Source of the DNA: Thiobacillus sp. UBA2487
GTDB taxonomy: Bacteria; Pseudomonadota; Gammaproteobacteria; Burkholderiales; Sulfuriferulaceae
Length of the DNA: 13,166 bases
Direction of reading: 5' to 3'
Assembly: GCA_002341815.1 (NCBI GenBank)
Contig: DDOT01000094.1
Span: 1,466-14,631 of the forward strand
Positions within the stretch are counted from its first letter, which is position 1; each line of letters opens with the position of its first letter. Below, one piece after another: positions 7,450 to 13,166 of this stretch. The translations under genes and the position numbers were made by a program. The notes beneath the pieces are model-generated. The model was not told where the DNA came from, did not search any database, and saw nothing but the letters and a program-made list of their open reading frames with translations.

Positions 7450-8423
7450 GATGGCGCTCCCAATTCGGCGGCCAGGGCAATGGCGGCATGCAGGCTGCCG
7501 GTATTGGCGCGTCCGCTGCCGGCCAGATCGAGTGCGGTGCCGTGGTCAACCGAGGTACGGATAATCGGTAAGCCCAGCGTGATGTTGATGCCTTCGCCGA
7601 AGCTGGCGTGTTTGAGTACAGGTAAACCCTGATCATGGTACATGGCGAGAACGGCATCTGCACCGGCCAGTTTTTGCGGATGAAACAGTGTGTCGGCAGG
7701 CAAAGGCCCCGACAGGTGCATGCCGCGCGCTCGCAGTTCATTCAGTACCGGCGTGATGATGCGAATTTCTTCATCACCCAGATGCCCGTCTTCGCCGGCG
7801 TGCGGATTCAGGCCGGCCACCAAGATATGTGGTTGGGCCAGTCGAAAACGCTGCTGCAGGTCATGGTGCAATATGGTTAATGTGGTGCGCAAGCGGTCAG
7901 CGGTAATGGCGTCCGCTACCGCGCGTAACGGCAAGTGGGTGGTAGCGAGTGCCACACGCATACCGGCGCCGGTCAGCATCATCACGACTTGCGGCGTGCC
8001 GGTGCGTTGGGCCAGATATTCGGTGTGGCCGGTAAACGGAATGCCGGCATCATTGATAATGCCTTTGTGTACCGGTGCGGTGACCATGGCGGCAAATTCG
8101 CCCTGTAAACAGCCGTCGGCGGCGCGGTCCAGCAGGTCGAGCACATGCCGGGCATTGGCCGGGTTGAGCTGTCCGGCGTGTGTGGCGACTGCTTGTGGTA
8201 AATCCAGCAAGGTGAGTGCGCCGGCATGGCAGCTTGCCGACTGGCCGGGCGCATAGGGGTGGATGCGCAGTGACAATCCCAGTTGCGCGGCGCGCGCTTG
8301 CAAGGTAACGCGGTTGCCCAGCACGACCACGCTTGCGTTGCGGTCATGTTGAGCCCACTGGATGCACAGATCGGGACCAATGCCCGCCGGTTCACCCGCC
8401 GTGAGTGCCAGCGGTTTGGTCAT
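7446..8423 (-). CDS. pdxA: 4-hydroxythreonine-4-phosphate dehydrogenase
   Basis: PdxA oxidises 4-phosphohydroxy-L-threonine with NAD, giving the 3-amino-2-oxopropyl phosphate that PdxJ uses to form pyridoxine 5'-phosphate (DXP-dependent PLP pathway, cytoplasm). At 325 residues it is full length (E. coli 329). Motifs: GEPAGIGPD (10-18), [13 protein letters not shown] (115-127), TGHTEYLA (131-138) with the substrate-contacting His133, and the three metal-binding histidines His163 (TTHLPL), His208 (NPHAGE) and His263 (YHDQG). [11 protein letters not shown] near the end is also typical. The gene overlaps the end of surA by 32 bases and has no clear Shine-Dalgarno site, so it probably depends on surA translation. 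The stop overlaps the rsmA start by 4 bases. Confidence 0.97.
   Translation of the reverse strand: MTKPLALTAGEPAGIGPDLCIQWAQHDRNASVVVLGNRVTLQARAAQLGLSLRIHPYAPGQSASCHAGALTLLDLPQAVATHAGQLNPANARHVLDLLDRAADGCLQGEFAAMVTAPVHKGIINDAGIPFTGHTEYLAQRTGTPQVVMMLTGAGMRVALATTHLPLRAVADAITADRLRTTLTILHHDLQQRFRLAQPHILVAGLNPHAGEDGHLGDEEIRIITPVLNELRARGMHLSGPLPADTLFHPQKLAGADAVLAMYHDQGLPVLKHASFGEGINITLGLPIIRTSVDHGTALDLAGSGRANTGSLHAAIALAAELGAPS
7457..7461 (-). promoter_or_regulatory. Ribosome binding site of rsmA inside pdxA
   Basis: GGGAG on the minus strand lies 7 bases before the rsmA ATG, within the last codons of pdxA. Together with the ATGA stop-start overlap it confirms the rsmA start. Confidence 0.6.
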
Positions 8424-9741
8424 TGTTGTTCAAAATCTTGACATACGCGCGGTCACGCAGTTCGCGTACCCAATCTTCGGTGGCGCGTTCCAGTTTGCGG
8501 TCATGGATGGCCTGACGCGCCATCAGTCGGCGTTTTTCCAAGGTAACATCCTTGCTGCGACGTTCCAGCACTTGAATCAGGTGATAACCAAATGGCGATT
8601 TGACGGGCTCGCTGATGTCGCCTGGTTTCAGGGCATCCATGGCGTGTTCAAACTCAGGAACCGTGTCGCCTGGCGAGAGCCAGCCCAGATCGCCTCCCTT
8701 GCTTGCGCTGCCATCATCCGAGTATTTTTTTGCCATGTCAGAAAATTTGGCTTTGCCGGAGAGGATGTCTTGGCGAATTTGATCCAGACGTTTTTTGGCG
8801 TCGTCATCGCTGACGATGGCGTTGGTTTTGATCAAAATATGCCGGGCATGGGTTTGTTGAATGATGGCGGGCTTGCTGTCATCGCGCTTTTCCAGTAAGC
8901 GAATGATGTGAATGGCATTGTTGTCGCGCAGCAAACCGCTGGTTTCGCCGGGTTGCAAGTGCGAAATGATGTCGAGATAATCCGGCGGAATTTGTGCCGG
9001 GCTGCGCCAACCCAGATCGCCACCTTCCAGTGCATTCTGGCTGTCGGAGTACGCAGCCGAAACTTGGGCAAAATCGGCGCCTTGTTGCAGTTTTTGCAGC
9101 GCCATTTGCGCTTTTTCATTGGCAGCGGCAATCTGTTGCGGTGTGGCGTTATCGGGAATGCTGATGCCGATGTGGGCCAAATGGTACTCTTCATCTGCCC
9201 CCAATTTGGCGCGGGTGGCCAAATAATTGTCTACTTCGGATTCGCTGACCGATATTTTGCTGTCGACATCGCGCTGGCGCAAACGCGACAGGATGATTTC
9301 ATTGCGAATGTCGGTGCTGAATTTGTCGAACGGGATACCCTGTTGCGTCAGCATGGCACGAAACTGATCGAGGCTCATGTTGTTTTGTTCGGCGATTTTG
9401 GCGATGGCCCGATCCAGCGTGGGTGCATCGACCCGGATGCCGGTTTGTTCCGCATCCTGCAATTGCACCTTGTCATTGATCATGCGGTCCAGCAGTTGAT
9501 GCACCAGCACATCGTGCGGCGGTAGCTGAATCTTGCGTTGTTGTAACTGTTCCACCGCACGGGCATAGCGCTCGTCCAGTTCATGCTGGGTGATCACGTC
9601 GTTGTTGACGATGGCAACGATGTCGTCAATCGGTGTGACCGGCACACTGGAACCGGCAGCCAGCGCGCCCAGCGGCAGGAAGCCAAACGCAAGTAAAATG
9701 GAACAAAGTTTATGGCGGAGTGATTTCATTGCTGTTGACAT
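8392..9741 (-). CDS. surA: Periplasmic chaperone and peptidyl-prolyl isomerase SurA
   Basis: SurA escorts unfolded outer-membrane proteins, including LptD, across the periplasm to the BAM complex. The 449-residue precursor has a signal peptide (basic MKSLRHK, hydrophobic [12 protein letters not shown], cleavage probably after ALA at 26-28), then the N-terminal chaperone region opening with [14 protein letters not shown] (38-51). Two parvulin (PpiC) domains follow at about 185-283 and 297-394; each carries a GGDLGW-type motif (240-245 and 349-354), and the second ends in [15 protein letters not shown] helical C-terminus completes the fold. The 9741 start overlaps lptD by 32 bases; AGGA is only 1 base from it, and the second ATG at 9729 (MKSLRHK) is an equally credible start, giving 445 residues. 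Placement directly after its client lptD is the common arrangement. Confidence 0.96.
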   Translation of the reverse strand: MSTAMKSLRHKLCSILLAFGFLPLGALAAGSSVPVTPIDDIVAIVNNDVITQHELDERYARAVEQLQQRKIQLPPHDVLVHQLLDRMINDKVQLQDAEQTGIRVDAPTLDRAIAKIAEQNNMSLDQFRAMLTQQGIPFDKFSTDIRNEIILSRLRQRDVDSKISVSESEVDNYLATRAKLGADEEYHLAHIGISIPDNATPQQIAAANEKAQMALQKLQQGADFAQVSAAYSDSQNALEGGDLGWRSPAQIPPDYLDIISHLQPGETSGLLRDNNAIHIIRLLEKRDDSKPAIIQQTHARHILIKTNAIVSDDDAKKRLDQIRQDILSGKAKFSDMAKKYSDDGSASKGGDLGWLSPGDTVPEFEHAMDALKPGDISEPVKSPFGYHLIQVLERRSKDVTLEKRRLMARQAIHDRKLERATEDWVRELRDRAYVKILNNNDQTAGTHGG

Positions 9742-11944
9742 ATCCTGGTATGTTGAGCTTAAGTGCTTCGAGCGGATTGGAACCCAGATTGCCCAATCCG
9801 TTCAGTTCCAGTTGGATAAAGAAAGACGTGCTGCTGGTATTGGCGGCGGTGGCAATGGTCTGCAAAACGGTCCGGATGGCCCAGCAGCCCGCATTATATT
9901 CCACACCGGCCAACCCTTGCACCAAGGTCTTGTCCAAAATTGAGTAATCATACCGCATCAAGGCATACCAGCGCGAGCTGATTGGCCATTGTGATGAAAT
10001 ATCAATCTGGTTGAGCTGGCCTGACAGCGACCGGTAACTGATATTGATCACTTTTCCGCGCGCCGGTTGGTAATTGATGATGAAACTTTCGTCATCGGTC
10101 TGGCCGGAGCTGGTGTTATAGCTGATGGCGGTTTCTGCACGCCATTGTTCATTGATCTGGCCGCCTATATCAGCCAGCATGTCGCTGGAACTGCTGGTAA
10201 TCGGGGCAATTCCTGGCAGGGTGACTTGTTCGGGCGAGAAATAAAAACGTTGACCGAGAGAAAAACGCAGGCGTTCCAGGCCGGTTTGTTCGTCGGTGAA
10301 GCGCGACGTCATGGCCATGGTCAGTTCGTTGGCATCATTGATGCGGTCGTAACCCATGTAGCGGTTTTCAGTGAACAGGGTGGCGTAGTTGATGGGGTCG
10401 AGTGGTGCGCTGTCGAATACCGGCAACTGGTTTTGATTTTGGTAAGGAATGTACACATAGTACAGTCGCGGTTCGAGTGATTGGGAATAGGTGTCGCCGA
10501 AATACTTGGTTTCCCGGTCAAAGTACATGCCGCTGTCCACACTGACAATGGGCAAGGTGCGGGTGTACTGGTTTTGGCCGGTGGTGTTGTTGGCGCCCAG
10601 GCTGTAGCCGGTGAAGTTGACGCCCACTTTCGGGGTGATATAGCCGTAAGGCGTCATCATCGGCAAGGACACGCTGGGATATAACACCATGCGGTCGCCA
10701 TTCACCAGCGTGGGATGGCTGAAGCGGGTGAAATCGCTGTACAAATTGAATTCTGCCCCGCCGGCAATCGGTGTATCGGTGATCCAGTTAAGTTCCGGTA
10801 AGCGCGCGTAGGGTGGAATAATCGGGGCACTAGGGTCTTGCAGGGTCTGGAATTGTTGCACGCGTACCGTGCCGGTGCCATAGCCGGTTTGCCAGCTCAT
10901 GCTGGCTTCCTGATCCAGGGTAACCAGCGACGTGATTTCGAGCTGGTTGGATAAATCACGAAAGAAATTGTCGTCCGACACCGCCTGATAAACCACATGG
11001 GCGGAAACCCCGTCAGCAAACGTCTGATCGTGCTTGATGAAACTGTCCCAACGGGTGGTGCCGGTCAGTTTGTCTGACAGCACATCACCATCAATCGTCC
11101 CTTGCATGGTGGGTGTCAGGTAACGGAATTCGCCACCCAGCTCCAATCCTCGTTTACTGATAAGCGTGGGGTTGAACGTCGCATCATAATTGGGGGCGAT
11201 GTTCCAGTACCATGGCAAGGTAAATGTAGCACCGCTGTTGCCGGTGGTGCCGAATACCGGCGCGAGAAAGCCGCTGCGCCGCGCATCGTTTAACGGAAAC
11301 TTGATCCATGGCGTCCATAAAATCGGCGTGCCTTTGAAATCAAGGGTTGCATCATGCGCCACCCCCACCTGTCCAGCCGTGTCCAGCAACAGGTCGTGCA
11401 GGTTGAGTATCCAGTCGTTGTCTCCGGCCTGGCAGGTGGTGTAGGTGGCATTATTGAGCTGGTAATGGTCTTCCCCTTGCATGTCAAGGGCGCCGGCAGT
11501 GCCGCGTGCCTGACTGATGGAACGTTTGCCGTCCTCGTTATAGGTGACTTGGGGGGACGGGCTTGCATAGGTATAGGTGGCCTGATGCATGGTGCCGGTT
11601 TGCGTCTGCAGTTGCATGAACAGATCGGGGCCATTCAGATTCAGTCCTTGTTGAACCAGACAGACGTTGTCATTGGCCTTGACTGTGTCATCGCTGAAGG
11701 TGTAGTGCAGGTGTTGTGCGGTCATCACCCCGGGGCCTCGGCGCAACTCGACATCACCGGTTGCATCCAGCCAGACATTTTCGACGCCGGTAAGCGCGTC
11801 TGCGCGGACAAACATCGGCGGGTTTTTAACGCCGGGCTGCGGAAACGTAAGCTGATCAGATGGCAATAGCTGAATAAAATCATCTGCGCAGGCAGACAGG
11901 CTGATGACTAACAGGGGAAATGTGGCGATAAATTTAGAAGTCAT
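9710..11944 (-). CDS. lptD: LPS-assembly outer-membrane protein LptD
   Basis: LptD is the outer-membrane beta-barrel that, with the lipoprotein LptE, inserts lipopolysaccharide into the outer leaflet. I start it at the ATG at 11944 (744 residues) because a signal peptide follows at once (MTSKFIATFPLLVISLSACA); the open frame extends to a TTG at 12013 and ATG at 12010, but those 20-odd residues would sit before the signal. No ribosome site is clear at either. An OstA/LptA-like periplasmic domain (about 45-200) has VWLDATGDVELRRG and AQHLHYTFSDD; the barrel follows with PILWTPWIKFPLND (207-220), RRSGFLAPVFG (222-232), SLEPRLYYVYIP (489-500), and a C-terminal EYNAGCWAIR segment. Cysteines are only C19, C95, C171 and C687; C171 and C687 match E. 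coli C173 and C725, so one interdomain disulfide remains. It is the first gene of the minus-strand operon. Confidence 0.95.
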   Translation of the reverse strand: MTSKFIATFPLLVISLSACADDFIQLLPSDQLTFPQPGVKNPPMFVRADALTGVENVWLDATGDVELRRGPGVMTAQHLHYTFSDDTVKANDNVCLVQQGLNLNGPDLFMQLQTQTGTMHQATYTYASPSPQVTYNEDGKRSISQARGTAGALDMQGEDHYQLNNATYTTCQAGDNDWILNLHDLLLDTAGQVGVAHDATLDFKGTPILWTPWIKFPLNDARRSGFLAPVFGTTGNSGATFTLPWYWNIAPNYDATFNPTLISKRGLELGGEFRYLTPTMQGTIDGDVLSDKLTGTTRWDSFIKHDQTFADGVSAHVVYQAVSDDNFFRDLSNQLEITSLVTLDQEASMSWQTGYGTGTVRVQQFQTLQDPSAPIIPPYARLPELNWITDTPIAGGAEFNLYSDFTRFSHPTLVNGDRMVLYPSVSLPMMTPYGYITPKVGVNFTGYSLGANNTTGQNQYTRTLPIVSVDSGMYFDRETKYFGDTYSQSLEPRLYYVYIPYQNQNQLPVFDSAPLDPINYATLFTENRYMGYDRINDANELTMAMTSRFTDEQTGLERLRFSLGQRFYFSPEQVTLPGIAPITSSSSDMLADIGGQINEQWRAETAISYNTSSGQTDDESFIINYQPARGKVINISYRSLSGQLNQIDISSQWPISSRWYALMRYDYSILDKTLVQGLAGVEYNAGCWAIRTVLQTIATAANTSSTSFFIQLELNGLGNLGSNPLEALKLNIPGYVNSNEITPP

Positions 11945-12087
11945 TGCGAGCGAACGTGTCGGAGTAGAGCGGGCAGGCGATGGCTGGCAGATACCATAAC
12001 GAATCCTCATCAACCCGTGACAAGCGTGGGGCTTGTACGCGATTGGTGCTAAAATGCTGCGGATTATCGATTAGTGGCAGGGTTTTC
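11945..12087. promoter_or_regulatory. Divergent control region between lptD and amgK
   Basis: This 143-base gap must serve two opposite transcripts. For lptD (minus) the best match is TTGTCA at 12023-12018 with TATGGT at 11998-11993, a 19-base spacer; it is weak. I see no convincing sigma-E pattern. A perfect 6-base inverted repeat, ACAAGC (12020-12025) and GCTTGT (12031-12036), with a 5-base loop, overlaps that -35 and lies just upstream of the amgK -10, so it could be an operator affecting both directions, or chance. Confidence 0.4.
12047..12055 (+). promoter_or_regulatory. Extended -10 promoter element of amgK
   Basis: TGCTAAAAT carries the extended-10 TG followed one base later by TAAAAT (12050-12055, 5/6 to consensus). 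RNA would start near 12062, leaving a leader of about 26 bases before the amgK ATG. No good -35 is seen, which is compatible with an extended -10 promoter. Confidence 0.5.
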
Positions 12088-13083
12088 ATGCAGCGTCAAG
12101 AACTCATTCTTTCCTGGTTGGTAGGGTTGTTTCCCGATTTGGCGCCCCGGATCGTTCCGGTAGGCGCTGATGCCAGTTTTCGGCGCTATTTTCGCCTTCA
12201 TCTTGCTGACGACAGGCATTATATCGTGATGGATGCGCCACCGCAGCATGAAGATTGCCATCCTTTTGTGCATGTGGCCGGTTTGTTTGCCCAGGCGGGC
12301 GTGCGAGTACCACAGATTGTGGCGCAAAGCCTGGATCAAGGGCTGTTGTTGCTGACGGATTTTGGTGATGTGACCTTTTTGTCACAACTGGACGACGCAC
12401 AGGCGCCAGCGTTGTACGGGCAGGCCATTGATGCATTGCTGCGTATCCAGTTGGCCAGTCAACCAGATGTGTTGCCGGATTATGATCGCGCTCTGTTGGC
12501 GCGCGAACTGGATTTGTTTCCCGAATGGTATGTCACGCGCCACTTGGGCATCAGTATGCGTCAGCATGAACGCGACCGATTGGGATTGGTGTTTGCCCGT
12601 TTGCTGGACAACAACACAGCCCAAGCCAAGGTGTGGGTGCACCGCGATTACCATAGCCGTAATTTGATGGTGACCGAACAAGGTTTGGGGATTCTGGATT
12701 TTCAAGATGCCGTTTACGGACCATTGACTTACGATCTGGTGTCGTTGCTGCGCGATGCGTATGTGCGCTGGGAAGAAGAGCAGGTGCTGGATTGGGCAAT
12801 TCGTTATTGGGAAAAAGCCCGGCGTGCCGGGTTGCCGGTTGATGGTGATTTTGCCGCATTTTACCGTGATTTTGAGTGGATGGGCTTGCAACGCCATTTG
12901 AAGGTGTTGGGGATTTTTGCCCGTTTGCATTATCGGGATGGCAAATCCGGTTATTTAAACGATATGCCGCTGGTGCTGGATTATGTGCGCTCAACGGCCG
13001 GTCGTTATGCTGAGTTGGCGCCGATTCGACAGTTGTTGGATGTCTGGCACGGTCAAGCCCCCCGCGAACAGTATTCTTTTTGA
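12088..13083 (+). CDS. amgK: Anomeric MurNAc/GlcNAc kinase AmgK
   Basis: AmgK phosphorylates the anomeric hydroxyl of N-acetylmuramic acid (and GlcNAc) recovered from cell-wall turnover, giving MurNAc alpha-1-phosphate, which MurU converts to UDP-MurNAc. This recycling route bypasses the fosfomycin target MurA. The 331-residue chain has the aminoglycoside-phosphotransferase fold: GADASFRRYFRL (26-37) for nucleotide binding, a hinge around LLLLTDFGD (86-94), the catalytic loop VHRDYHSRN (184-192) with Asp187 as the presumed base, and the metal-binding DFQDAVYGP (204-212). The start at 12088 is set by AGGG at 12079-12082, 5 bases upstream, and by the family N-terminus; the open frame upstream to 11980 runs through the promoter. 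Its stop overlaps murU by one base (TGATG). Confidence 0.93.
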   Translation: MQRQELILSWLVGLFPDLAPRIVPVGADASFRRYFRLHLADDRHYIVMDAPPQHEDCHPFVHVAGLFAQAGVRVPQIVAQSLDQGLLLLTDFGDVTFLSQLDDAQAPALYGQAIDALLRIQLASQPDVLPDYDRALLARELDLFPEWYVTRHLGISMRQHERDRLGLVFARLLDNNTAQAKVWVHRDYHSRNLMVTEQGLGILDFQDAVYGPLTYDLVSLLRDAYVRWEEEQVLDWAIRYWEKARRAGLPVDGDFAAFYRDFEWMGLQRHLKVLGIFARLHYRDGKSGYLNDMPLVLDYVRSTAGRYAELAPIRQLLDVWHGQAPREQYSF

Positions 13084-13166
13084 TGAATACCGCCATGATT
13101 TTGGCGGCCGGTCGCGGCGAACGCATGCGGCCATTGACCGATCAACTGCCCAAGCCATTGCTGTCG
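13083..13166 (+). CDS. murU: MurNAc alpha-1-phosphate uridylyltransferase MurU, N-terminal part
   Basis: Only the first 28 codons are in the window; the gene runs off the right edge. They hold the nucleotidyltransferase signature AMILAAGRGERMRPLT, then LPKPLL, which binds the nucleotide triphosphate and metal in sugar-phosphate nucleotidyltransferases (NTP_transferase family). The family alone does not separate MurU from glucose-1-phosphate thymidylyl- or mannose-1-phosphate guanylyltransferases; the MurU call rests on the coupling to amgK, with which it forms the known recycling pair. The start overlaps the amgK stop by one base. A second ATG at 13095 would give MILAAG directly and cannot be excluded. 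Confidence 0.85.
   Translation, partial: MNTAMILAAGRGERMRPLTDQLPKPLLS

Noticed and set aside
8908..9525. 205-codon plus-strand open frame inside surA
   Set aside because: Fully antisense to surA, which has clear domain motifs; no ribosome site or recognisable protein.
11945..12013. N-terminal extension of LptD to the TTG at 12013 or ATG at 12010
   Set aside because: It would place a polar stretch of about 22 residues before a clear signal peptide and would use up half of the divergent promoter region.
11980..12087. Upstream extension of the amgK frame to 11980
   Set aside because: It crosses the extended -10 element and overlaps the lptD side; the ATG at 12088 has a good ribosome site and the family-like start.

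Overview
The window is ordinary, gene-dense proteobacterial chromosome. The organism is most likely a betaproteobacterium, or a relative near the beta/gamma boundary. Three things point there: a split glycyl-tRNA synthetase (separate alpha and beta subunits) whose alpha chain carries the [23 protein letters not shown] segment I associate with Betaproteobacteria and some Xanthomonas-like Gammaproteobacteria; a complete lptD-surA-pdxA-rsmA outer-membrane/cofactor/ribosome operon; and a divergent amgK-murU pair beside lptD. I see no mobile element, CRISPR array, tRNA or rRNA.

Layout. Positions 1-427 hold no gene I can recognise. They contain candidate glyQ promoters and a notable pair of perfect 11-base inverted repeats around a small GC-rich hairpin. 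glyQ (437-1324) and glyS (1317-3404) follow on the + strand, overlapping by 8 bases. glyS converges, with only 16 bases between stop codons, on a long minus-strand operon read from about 11944 down to 3421: lptD, surA, pdxA, rsmA, a YbjN-domain gene, and a UvrD/AddA-type helicase. Most junctions in that operon overlap (32, 32 and 4 bases), so translational coupling is likely. A 143-base divergent control region (11945-12087) separates lptD from amgK, which overlaps murU by one base. murU runs off the right edge.

How the genes fit together. LptD (final step of LPS export) and SurA (periplasmic chaperone for LptD and other barrels) serve outer-membrane assembly. AmgK and MurU recycle MurNAc into UDP-MurNAc for peptidoglycan. 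PdxA makes the PLP precursor, and RsmA dimethylates 16S rRNA. This order matches the Pseudomonas aeruginosa arrangement as I remember it (rsmA-pdxA-surA-lptD, then amgK-murU divergent). Here, however, the usual apaG/apaH tail is replaced by ybjN and a helicase.

The most unusual features are modest. The helicase has all SF1 motifs but ends about 31 residues after motif VI, with no AddA/RecB nuclease domain. LptD has only one of the two C-terminal disulfide cysteines known from E. coli, and its signal peptide fits both a lipobox and an AXA site. Structured noncoding DNA lies upstream of glyQ. I found no clear evidence of an undescribed multi-gene system.
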